From assembly GCA_027341705.1 (NCBI GenBank), contig DAIELO010000017.1, forward strand, positions 1-11,853: a DNA stretch of 11,853 nt, given 5' to 3'. The notes below the pieces were generated by a model. That model had not been told where the DNA came from. It ran no database searches and was given only the letters and a program-made list of their open reading frames with translations. A program made the position numbers and the translations under genes. Shown here piece after piece: positions 1 through 6,129 of the stretch. The first letter of the stretch is position 1, and each line of letters begins with the position of its first letter. The DNA comes from Caryophanales bacterium. GTDB taxonomy: Bacteria > Bacillota > Bacilli > Alicyclobacillales > SLC66.

Positions 1-744
1 TGTCGCATCATCAGGAAACAATAGGCGTAATGACTGCCCGATCAATTCATTCGGATCATCATACCCCATGATCGACAGCCACCTTCGGTTCACATGCACC
101 AACTGATCATGTCGCACCATCGCCATGCCGAGTAGGGTATGCTCCGTATAATGGTGATGAATCGCCTCTAAGTCGATCCGATCTACGCCACGGGATAGAT
201 CAAACGCTAACGTTTCTAAAAGCGCTTTCATCGCATCGTTAAAAAGATGCGTTGCCCCATGATACACGGTTAAAATACCCCATTTTCGCCCCCCGCGATG
301 AATCGGCAACGAGGCGCTAGAGCGAAGTCCATAGTGTTCCGCTAACGGCACCCATGGCACCATTTTGGGGTTTTCTTGAAAAGAGTCATTATACGCGGCA
401 TGATCCCCGCGCCATGCCGTACCCATCGGTCCCTTCCCTTCAGGTAGTTGCTCGTCGATCGTAATGAACACCTGATCTAAGTACCCAATGGCACCTGCAG
501 ATCCGTAATAGCGAAATGTCCCGTCCACTTTCGGTACCGCTACCGACGCAAGTTGGAATTGCCCCCATTCCACAATCAAATCACAGACCACCTGAAACAG
601 TGTCGTCATCTCAGTAGCCGTCGCGATCCATTCATTGACGCGGATCAGCAACGTCTGAAAATGGACGAATCGTTCGTCCGGTGCCACCAAGCCATCGGCT
701 TCTTTGGGTTGGAGTATCCGCTCATTATCCATTTGATCATCCAT
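1..744 (-). CDS. GAF-PAS sensor protein, C-terminus outside window
   Basis: Only the first 248 residues are present; the reading frame is still open at base 1. Residues 25-185 form a GAF domain of the type common in diguanylate cyclase and phosphodiesterase sensors, with a G-P-M-G-T-A-W core followed by an S-S-A-S-L-P-I-H strand and a W-G-I-L-T-V-Y strand. From about residue 198 a PAS domain starts (V-N-R-R-W-L-S-I-M-G-Y near residue 222). The missing end is probably an output domain such as GGDEF, EAL, HD-GYP or histidine kinase, but it cannot be read here. The chosen ATG (744-742) overlaps the end of the upstream gene by 8 bases, so translation is probably coupled; a second in-frame ATG at 732 is possible. 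The protein has no visible membrane segment and is likely cytoplasmic. The domain call is firm, the biological signal unknown. Confidence 0.85.
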   Translation of the reverse strand, partial: MDDQMDNERILQPKEADGLVAPDERFVHFQTLLIRVNEWIATATEMTTLFQVVCDLIVEWGQFQLASVAVPKVDGTFRYYGSAGAIGYLDQVFITIDEQLPEGKGPMGTAWRGDHAAYNDSFQENPKMVPWVPLAEHYGLRSSASLPIHRGGRKWGILTVYHGATHLFNDAMKALLETLAFDLSRGVDRIDLEAIHHHYTEHTLLGMAMVRHDQLVHVNRRWLSIMGYDDPNELIGQSLRLLFPDDAT

Positions 745-2101
745 TCTTTTTCATGTCATTCGTGACGCGATCTCCACGATGAATCCAACAAGATAAACGG
801 GGATAGTTCATCCATTGCGTCAACAAAGTGCCCACCCACGATTCCCACTCCGAGGACGAACGGGGGACTGTACTGATAATAACCACCAAGACAGGTTGAT
901 TGCGTTTATCCCCTAATAACTGCAATGTTTCCCACAGCACAGAGAGCGGCACCTCCACGCCAATAGCGTGTTCGAGCCACGACGCGATCGCACCTGTCTC
1001 CGTATCTGCCTCCCTCATCATCAAAAAGGGATTCTTCCCGTTCATGCCACGACGAAGCATCGCGGTAAACGCCTGTGCTTCCTCTGCGATTGTCTCCGAA
1101 GTGGTCACATACGGCATCTTAAATACGCGCCACTCCCACGTATCATGCCATTGATGTACTTCTTGCAACACGCGCATCGCATAGAGAAGCCATTTCTGCC
1201 GAACCTTTCTTTCACTCGCCCCCTCCCGCTCATGCGCATGCAAGGCGGTACGGACGCGATCCTCTAGCCACGTCAGTGCCGTCACTGTTCGTTGATGATC
1301 CCCCGCCTGTCGCGGATAGGTTGGTTGCCACCATAATGCCTCCAAGAGCACATGTACGGCCTGCTGAATGGCTTGTGCATCAGGAAAAGGAACAGCAGAC
1401 AAGTGATCTGCCATCCGATACAACTTACGCCGCAATTGACTCAATTTTTGATAAAACACCGCATCACGAAACCACGCATTCAACCATGCAGGTGCCGCCT
1501 CGTAGTTTTTCGTGACATCCACGGAATGATTTGACCAACGCGAAAATGCCTGCCGTGATTGCGCCCGAAGCCACTCAGTGGATAAAGGAACCGCATGAAA
1601 CCAAAATGCCAGTGTCCCCTCCTGTTTTTTGCGGTGCCACTGCACTTGCCAATCAGTCACCTTCCAGTACGCAATGATCACGTCTCGCCCTTGTAGATGA
1701 GCCAGTTGACGACAACGCGACACCAATGCGTGCCACTCCTGTGATTCGGCACCACTGTCTTGACCAACACGCATCGCAAAAGGCAATGGGAGTGCCAACG
1801 TGACAGTCACCAACCGAGGATGCGCGGCAATGAATGCCATGATTCGCGCAGTCAAATGGCGACTCTCTGCCACTCCAAAATCAGCGGACTCCTCGACGAT
1901 CAACAAGTGCCATTCCTCCCCATTAGCATACTGCCAATAGGTGTTCCAGTCGTCTCCCTCCCGTGCGCCCCACCGCGCGTCCGCTGGCACTTCTGCCTTG
2001 CGCATCCACTCCATACACCATGCTCGATACGCCACACGTGTCTCCCCATTCCAAGCACGTAAGCTGGAATAGTCCACCGTGACGTGCGCCCCCTCCGCCA
2101 T
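737..2101 (-). CDS. Tryptophan-rich protein of unknown function
   Basis: I do not recognise this 454-residue protein. It is extraordinarily rich in tryptophan: I count 29 (about 6.4 percent), spread over the whole length, many in pairs or in E-W, A-W and Q-W contexts. There is no signal peptide and no long hydrophobic segment, so it is probably soluble and cytoplasmic. Predicted-looking helices rich in Ala, Gln, Arg and Trp fill the middle (about 190-340), and a hydrophobic strand V-L-V-V-I-I-S lies near residue 405. The start is well supported: AGAGGGGGA sits a few bases before the ATG. It is the first gene of a two-gene unit and overlaps the GAF-PAS sensor gene by 8 bases, so the two products probably act together. 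It could be a partner or input module of that sensor, but this is inference. The GC content is higher than in genes beyond 2.3 kb. Confidence 0.75.
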   Translation of the reverse strand: MAEGAHVTVDYSSLRAWNGETRVAYRAWCMEWMRKAEVPADARWGAREGDDWNTYWQYANGEEWHLLIVEESADFGVAESRHLTARIMAFIAAHPRLVTVTLALPLPFAMRVGQDSGAESQEWHALVSRCRQLAHLQGRDVIIAYWKVTDWQVQWHRKKQEGTLAFWFHAVPLSTEWLRAQSRQAFSRWSNHSVDVTKNYEAAPAWLNAWFRDAVFYQKLSQLRRKLYRMADHLSAVPFPDAQAIQQAVHVLLEALWWQPTYPRQAGDHQRTVTALTWLEDRVRTALHAHEREGASERKVRQKWLLYAMRVLQEVHQWHDTWEWRVFKMPYVTTSETIAEEAQAFTAMLRRGMNGKNPFLMMREADTETGAIASWLEHAIGVEVPLSVLWETLQLLGDKRNQPVLVVIISTVPRSSSEWESWVGTLLTQWMNYPRLSCWIHRGDRVTNDMKKNG

Positions 2102-2122
2102 GGAGATCCCCCTCTATTCACT

Positions 2123-2137
2123 AGAACAAACCGTTCT
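2123..2137. promoter_or_regulatory. Inverted repeat, possible operator
   Basis: AGAAC-AAACC-GTTCT is a perfect 5+5+5 inverted repeat. It lies just downstream of the predicted start of transcription of the tryptophan-rich gene and upstream of its ribosome binding site. It resembles a LexA box of Gram-positive bacteria (GAAC-N4-GTTC), but the spacer is five bases instead of four, so LexA is not claimed. Binding of some dimeric repressor is plausible. Confidence 0.3.
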
Positions 2138-2159
2138 GTGCTATACTCGCAGTGGAAAT

Positions 2160-2189
2160 ATTATATGAAGGGGAATGGATACAGTCCAA
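2160..2189 (-). promoter_or_regulatory. Sigma-A-like promoter of the Trp-rich / GAF-PAS unit
   Basis: On the minus strand TTGGAC (2189-2184) and a perfect TATAAT (2165-2160) are 18 bases apart. Transcription would begin near 2153, giving a leader of about 50 bases that holds the 2123-2137 inverted repeat and the GGGGGA ribosome binding site. No competing good promoter for this unit was seen. Confidence 0.6.
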
Positions 2190-2268
2190 GAATCGCAGGA
2201 GTACCTGCTGCAACAGTCGAAACTGCGTGTGTTCGATGTAACACATCTCATTTTCGCCACAAAATTTC

Positions 2269-2297
2269 TGCGCTGATTGCCTAGTTCCATCAGCGCA
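2269..2297 (-). terminator. Hairpin after the small basic protein gene
   Basis: TGCGCTGAT (2269-2277) and ATCAGCGCA (2289-2297) can form a 9-bp stem with an 11-base loop, 16 bases past the stop codon of the 2314-2604 gene. In minus direction it is followed by GAAATTTTG, a poor T-run. It may be a weak intrinsic terminator or a 3' stabilising hairpin. Confidence 0.45.
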
Positions 2298-2313
2298 TGA
2301 CGAATTAGGTCCC

Positions 2314-2604
2314 CTATTTCTTCATGCCGCGTTTAATTTCTTTCGCAAGCGCTTTTCGTGCTTCGCTGGCATTCAGACCACTCGTTATAGTACGTCGTTT
2401 TCTGGTTCCACCTGAGCCTGTAACCGCTAATTTTTCTTCACGTGTGGATTTCTGCGCTTCTTGCAATGCTTCTGCTGCTTTGCGTTTGCTCGCGTAGTAA
2501 TGCTCGCGAATATCAGCCACTTCATCGTCTACGTATTCATACTTGATCGAGCGATCTCGACGATTTAGTGCAGATACTTGACTTGGTATGTTTTTCTTTG
2601 CCAC
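2314..2604 (-). CDS. Small basic hypothetical protein (96 aa)
   Basis: Unrecognised. It is highly charged and basic, with a Lys/Arg-rich ending (residues 67-96) and an Ala/Glu/Lys-rich, probably helical middle containing S-K-R-K-A-A-E-A-L-Q-E-A. It has no membrane segment or signal peptide. The GTG at 2604-2602 is chosen because AGGGGGTGA lies about six bases before it; the upstream ATG at 2634 has no ribosome binding site of its own. Its start follows the stop of the NimA-like gene by only 33 bases, so the two are probably one transcript. The basic, helical make-up would suit a nucleic-acid- or ribosome-associated protein, but there is no motif to back that up. Confidence 0.7.
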   Translation of the reverse strand: MAKKNIPSQVSALNRRDRSIKYEYVDDEVADIREHYYASKRKAAEALQEAQKSTREEKLAVTGSGGTRKRRTITSGLNASEARKALAKEIKRGMKK

Positions 2605-2637
2605 GATGATCACCCCCTGCTTCAAAAAAGGCACTCA

Positions 2638-3198
2638 TCAAACATCGGATTTGCGGGTGCGACCTGGATAGAACATCATCCCTAATGCGACTTCGCTTTG
2701 TTTGGCGGTGATTTTATCTGCTTGCAATCGGTACACCCCTACATGACTACCTGCACCCGACACGTAAGATTGAACATGACCAGCAGGCAGCAACGTATCA
2801 TAATACCCTGGCACATATTTATTGAGCATCGCTTGTAACACCGCCGTGGATTCATCGAGGTCCGGAACTAGCGTGATTGTCCCAAAAACCATCACGCTCA
2901 GATAAGCAGTATCAGTTTTAGCAGGTACAGGATTCGCAATATTCCCCAAATCATTTGCGACTGTAAAAGTAGCCTTGGGACTCTTGCCCATAAGCGTAGC
3001 CTTTCTCCCTGCCTGCGCCCCGTGTATATAGATAGCGTTTTGGTACCATAGATAATTCAATGGAACAACATAGGGTTCATCCCCATCCACCAGACCCAAA
3101 TATCCGACCCGGCTAGCTAACAACAGATGTTCAATGATTTCCTGTTCGGTGACTGCCATATTCTGCTTGCGAATACCATTGGATGTGATAGTGAGCAT
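2638..3198 (-). CDS. NimA-like / pyridoxamine 5'-phosphate oxidase-family flavoprotein
   Basis: The 186-residue product belongs to the split-barrel FMN-binding superfamily (NimA-like, COG3467 type). Diagnostic parts are P-Y-V-V-P-L-N-Y near residue 42, the strand and loop I-Y-I-H-G-A-Q-A-G-R-K near 57-67, where the HxAxxGxK pattern contacts the flavin phosphate, and K-A-T-F-T-V soon after. Members bind FMN or F420 and reduce nitro groups, haem or other small molecules; the exact substrate cannot be told. The length fits the family. The ATG at 3198 is backed by GGAGGG five bases before it. A possible second start is the in-frame Met at residue 14. The 2314-2604 gene follows closely. The protein is cytoplasmic, with no export signal. 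Confidence 0.88.
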   Translation of the reverse strand: MLTITSNGIRKQNMAVTEQEIIEHLLLASRVGYLGLVDGDEPYVVPLNYLWYQNAIYIHGAQAGRKATLMGKSPKATFTVANDLGNIANPVPAKTDTAYLSVMVFGTITLVPDLDESTAVLQAMLNKYVPGYYDTLLPAGHVQSYVSGAGSHVGVYRLQADKITAKQSEVALGMMFYPGRTRKSDV

Positions 3199-3260
3199 AA
3201 AAACCCTCCGTAAGTAATATAATTCTATAATTAGTCGCCACTCGAGAACCTATTTACTCT

Positions 3261-3289
3261 ATTATACTGCTACAGACAATTTCAGTACA
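3261..3289 (-). promoter_or_regulatory. Candidate promoter of the NimA-like gene
   Basis: A perfect TATAAT lies at 3266-3261 on the minus strand, about 60 bases before the ATG at 3198. The -35 partner is weak (TGTACT at 3289-3284, 17-base spacer), so only the -10 is convincing. The element overlaps the hairpin at the end of the EAL gene. Confidence 0.4.
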
Positions 3290-3312
3290 CGAATTACGCA
3301 CGTGATGTACTG
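3283..3312 (-). terminator. Weak hairpin at the end of the EAL gene
   Basis: CAGTACA (3283-3289) pairs with TGTACTG (3306-3312), and it spans the stop codon of the EAL gene. No T-run follows on the minus strand, so this is at best a weak terminator or a 3' hairpin. Confidence 0.25.
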
Positions 3313-4115
3313 TGTTGTAAATTTACATGCATGCTGTAATCAGGTAATGATGTAGATGGCATCGGTCGTCCCCAATAATATCCTTGACTAAAAACAATTC
3401 CCGTTTTCTCCACCGTCTGTAAATCCTCGATATTCTCGATGCCTTCAGCGATCACCGAATAGCAGTCGGGAGCTAGTTGCTGAACCATGTTCTTCAACCA
3501 GTTTTGCTTGAACGTACTTTTTGCGATGCCAAGAACCACCGACTGGTCTATTTTTACAAAATCAGGTTTGAGTTGTGATACGGCTTCGACACTGAAACCG
3601 CCTGTCGCCCCAACATCATCAAGTGCAATCCCTATACCAAAAGACCGCAAAATGTGCATTACTTCTGCTAGTCGCTGGGGGTCATAGTCAATGTACTCAA
3701 CGATCTCGAACACCATGTGGTCCGGTTGACATAAACCCTGTACAATCATCCGTGTCAGTTCCTTGAGAAAAGCCGGATTGTCTAAACTGCTAGGCATTAC
3801 ATTAATGAAAATAGGTTGCGAAACGTTACCAACCGGCAACAATGTTGCATTCTCAACTATACAATCCAGAGCTAGTAAATCGGCCTCGACCGAACACTTA
3901 CAGTCATAGGCAGCACGAAACCAGAGATCCGGACGAATCACTTGGCTATCTACAAAAGGACGAGAAAGCGCCTCATACCCAAACACCTGATGCGCCACGT
4001 GATCGACAATAGGTTGATATACGACTTTTAAAGACCGTTGGCTCATAACACTAGAAACACTTTTTTTTACAAATGCCGGATCATCCGTATATTTATGCAG
4101 ATTATCATCTAGCAT
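3294..4115 (-). CDS. Stand-alone EAL-domain c-di-GMP phosphodiesterase
   Basis: A 273-residue protein that is almost only an EAL domain. Enzymes of this family hydrolyse cyclic di-GMP to linear pGpG. Metal and catalytic residues are all readable: E48 in Y-E-A-L, N105 in F-I-N-V, E137 in F-E-I-V-E, D166-D167, K188 in V-K-I-D, E224 in A-E-G-I-E and Q244 in Q-G-Y. The loop after the aspartates is D-D-V-G-A-T-G-G instead of the usual D-D-F-G-x-G-x-S, so activity could be altered. The ATG at 4115 is preferred over 4145 because GGGGGAA precedes it at the right distance, while 4145 has no ribosome binding site. There is no sensory or membrane domain, so it is a cytosolic output enzyme likely controlled by expression or by a partner. 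It lies directly after the GAF-LuxR regulator gene, which may control it. Confidence 0.9.
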   Translation of the reverse strand: MLDDNLHKYTDDPAFVKKSVSSVMSQRSLKVVYQPIVDHVAHQVFGYEALSRPFVDSQVIRPDLWFRAAYDCKCSVEADLLALDCIVENATLLPVGNVSQPIFINVMPSSLDNPAFLKELTRMIVQGLCQPDHMVFEIVEYIDYDPQRLAEVMHILRSFGIGIALDDVGATGGFSVEAVSQLKPDFVKIDQSVVLGIAKSTFKQNWLKNMVQQLAPDCYSVIAEGIENIEDLQTVEKTGIVFSQGYYWGRPMPSTSLPDYSMHVNLQHSTSRA

Positions 4116-4136
4116 ATCAATTCCCCCAGTTTTTGA

Positions 4137-4258
4137 CGTCCCCATTATCTATAATTGTATTGTGCGTCTACAGGGAGATCTATCAAATGGGACGAACGTC
4201 CCGAATTTCAGAGGGAATAGAAAAATAGGATATGTTTCCTAGTCTATTGTTTCGGGAC
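4137..4258. promoter_or_regulatory. Cluster of GGGAC/GTCCC half-sites before the EAL gene
   Basis: The spacer between the GAF-LuxR gene and the EAL gene holds a perfect palindrome GGGACG-AA-CGTCCC (4189-4202). The element TTCGGGAC (4251-4258) is an inverted copy of GTCCCGAA (4198-4205), and CGTCCC recurs at 4137-4142. Four half-sites in about 120 bp suggest an operator for a dimeric regulator. The palindrome could also fold as a short hairpin in the RNA. Confidence 0.4.
4221..4241 (-). terminator. Weak intrinsic terminator candidate after the GAF-LuxR gene
   Basis: On the minus strand TAGGA-AACATA-TCCTA can form a 5-bp stem directly followed by TTTTTCT, about 30 bases after the stop codon. 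The stem is short and AT-rich, so termination may be incomplete, and the EAL gene could receive read-through. Confidence 0.35.
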
Positions 4259-4269
4259 TAATGCTATCA

Positions 4270-5895
4270 CTATTTCAGTTGACCTAAAACAAAAGCAACG
4301 GCCTGCGTCCGATCCGCGACCCCTAATTTTTGAAAAATATTCGTCATATGATTCTTCACGGTATGCTCACTGATGAACAGAATTTGTGCAATTTCCTTGT
4401 TCCCTTTCCCAGTCACCAATAGCTGTAAAACCTCTTGTTCTCGTGCTGTTAATGGCTCCTCAATTGGCAATGACGACAAAGTAAGTACATCTATTAGAGT
4501 GGATTTTTGCATACCATGTAGTTCAATTTGTTGAATTTCAATACGTTTTTGCAACAAAAATTGTCGGAATTTCTCACATAGTTCGTCAGCTACACACTTT
4601 ATCGAAATATCAACATGTCCTAAATGAGCCTCAATCAGTGCAAGAATTCGCCCCATTTCAGAGGGAGGGGCTGAATCAGTGGTATCAGTTTCGATAATCC
4701 GCCTGTAATCGTATAGCGCCTGATAAATAGGAGCAGGAAGTTCTGGAAGAGCTTTTTGAACAAACATCATCGTGCAGGGTGTGAGCAATGCTGCCTGACT
4801 AACATTTCGAATCGCAACGTCAGACCACCCGAGTTTCTTCGCAAAACCCATCGCCAGTTCCTGTACTTTTAAAGCATGATCGTGAGCTTCCATTGCCCAG
4901 ACTGCAGACGCCTGATGAATCAGTGAAATCTCCCTCATCCAATCATGTGCCTTCTCTTGATATATACGTTGTAATGCTGCACCTCCTATCACGGATAGTA
5001 CATAGATCAACTGGGTAAACTCGTCCAACGAACTTTTCTCATCAACGGCCACAGCAAGTACAGCAATGACTTTGTTTTCAACAAACAACGGACACTCGAT
5101 GACTGGTGTTTTTTCCAACGTGCGAATGTCGGAAACGTTATGGTCTTTAAAATCAGCCGTTGTGCGTCCGAAATAAGAATTTACCAATTCCCGTCCATAC
5201 TTTTCCGCTTGCGGACGAGGAATACCCCGTGTAATTAACTCCACTGCGGAATCTTGATGGGCCCGCTGAAATGCAATACAAGCAAACGGCCCCTGTACCA
5301 AATTTATACTCATATCTAAGATGACATAAAAGACATTCCTAACGTCTTCTACCTCCCGAATCGCCTGACTAAGCTCAATCAATACAGCCAAACGAACAGT
5401 ACGAACTTGCAGATTTTTATCCAAAGTATCGATCCGCATCTGTCTTCCAAGCACAATAGAAATCAGTTCAAGAAAAGTGAGCGCATCATCTTTTGCTTCA
5501 GCTGACAGCGCCCCAAACAACACACCCGTCACCTTTTGTCCTTGAAATATCGGATGACAAAATACAGAGATAGGATAAATTCCATTGCGTGTAAACCATG
5601 CAGTTCGTGGATCATTTGAGACGTTTGACCAATAACCCGGTTGCTCTGTCGCCACAACATGTCCTAAATATCCCTCACCAACACAAAACTCCAGGTCCTT
5701 TAGTTGGTCACTTCCTTCTCCCACTACGTGCGCAACACAAAATGTTTCGTCATCGATCTTCTCAGCCAATCCGATCAATATTGCATCTTCGATAGATAAT
5801 AACAGGTGATGGAGAATGTCTGTGATGTGATTGCCCGGACTCATCGCCATTTGTGTTGCAGTTTTTAGCCTCAAAAGTAAGTCCATCGAAGTCAC
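4270..5895 (-). CDS. GAF-GAF-(degenerate HD)-LuxR transcriptional regulator
   Basis: A 541-residue cytoplasmic regulator. Residues 10-150 form a first GAF domain (G-E-G-Y-L-G-H-V-V near 73, then V-F-C-H-P-I-F and T-G-V-L-F-G-A-L). Residues 165-320 form a second, more divergent GAF ([15 protein letters not shown]). Residues 330-450 look like a decayed HD-GYP domain: [14 protein letters not shown] and A-A-L-L match that fold, but T-P stands where the metal-binding H-D should be. Residues 482-541 are a LuxR/GerE helix-turn-helix ([21 protein letters not shown]). It should sense a small molecule and activate or repress promoters. The GTG start overlaps the stop of the winged-helix gene as GTGA, with GGAG five bases before it; ATG at 5886 is an alternative. 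It is the last gene of the KaiC operon. Confidence 0.88.
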   Translation of the reverse strand: MTSMDLLLRLKTATQMAMSPGNHITDILHHLLLSIEDAILIGLAEKIDDETFCVAHVVGEGSDQLKDLEFCVGEGYLGHVVATEQPGYWSNVSNDPRTAWFTRNGIYPISVFCHPIFQGQKVTGVLFGALSAEAKDDALTFLELISIVLGRQMRIDTLDKNLQVRTVRLAVLIELSQAIREVEDVRNVFYVILDMSINLVQGPFACIAFQRAHQDSAVELITRGIPRPQAEKYGRELVNSYFGRTTADFKDHNVSDIRTLEKTPVIECPLFVENKVIAVLAVAVDEKSSLDEFTQLIYVLSVIGGAALQRIYQEKAHDWMREISLIHQASAVWAMEAHDHALKVQELAMGFAKKLGWSDVAIRNVSQAALLTPCTMMFVQKALPELPAPIYQALYDYRRIIETDTTDSAPPSEMGRILALIEAHLGHVDISIKCVADELCEKFRQFLLQKRIEIQQIELHGMQKSTLIDVLTLSSLPIEEPLTAREQEVLQLLVTGKGNKEIAQILFISEHTVKNHMTNIFQKLGVADRTQAVAFVLGQLK

Positions 5896-6116
5896 CCAAT
5901 CTCCATTGAATCAGGTTGGCTGTAACGATAAAGCACATACTTCTGGACACCTACCTGAGATAGAATAGAAAGCTGGACTAAACGTTCCAAAACTGGCTGA
6001 ATATGCTCTATTTTTCTGCCAAGTCGATTCGCTAATCCTTCTACTGTCTCATAAGCATAGGGATTCTCTTCAAAAAACAATGTGCATTCCGTTTGTAACA
6101 TTAAATCCTGCTCCAC
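5892..6116 (-). CDS. Small winged-helix-like protein in the KaiC operon
   Basis: A 74-residue protein whose body (residues 9-65) reads like a compact winged helix: helix F-F-E-E-N-P, then [11 protein letters not shown] as helix-turn, [14 protein letters not shown] as recognition-like helix, and Q-K-Y-V-L-Y-R-Y as wing strand. This pattern is shared by MarR/ArsR-like and many archaeal transcription factors, but the family cannot be fixed. It could bind DNA or serve as an adaptor docking to the KaiC-like protein. The start is GTG at 6116, backed by AAGGGGTGA seven bases before it. It lies 13 bases after the KaiC stop and overlaps the next gene by four bases, so it is an integral part of a three-gene operon. 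Confidence 0.75.
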   Translation of the reverse strand: MEQDLMLQTECTLFFEENPYAYETVEGLANRLGRKIEHIQPVLERLVQLSILSQVGVQKYVLYRYSQPDSMEIG

Positions 6117-6129
6117 CCCATTTCACCCC

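Noticed and set aside
900..1154. Plus-strand frames inside the Trp-rich gene region
   Set aside because: They are antisense shadows of a strongly supported minus-strand gene and have no ribosome binding sites or recognisable motifs.
2123..2137. LexA (SOS) box
   Set aside because: The spacer between GAAC and GTTC is five bases, while the Gram-positive LexA consensus has four; kept only as an unspecified inverted repeat.
2175..2276. Plus-strand 33-codon frame with AAGGGGA nearby
   Set aside because: The G-rich stretch is only one or two bases from the ATG, too close to serve it, and the frame overlaps the minus-strand promoter and the 2269-2297 hairpin.
5762..5950. Second minus-strand frame across the junction of the winged-helix and LuxR genes
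   Set aside because: It is out of frame with both well-supported genes and its sequence has no domain features.
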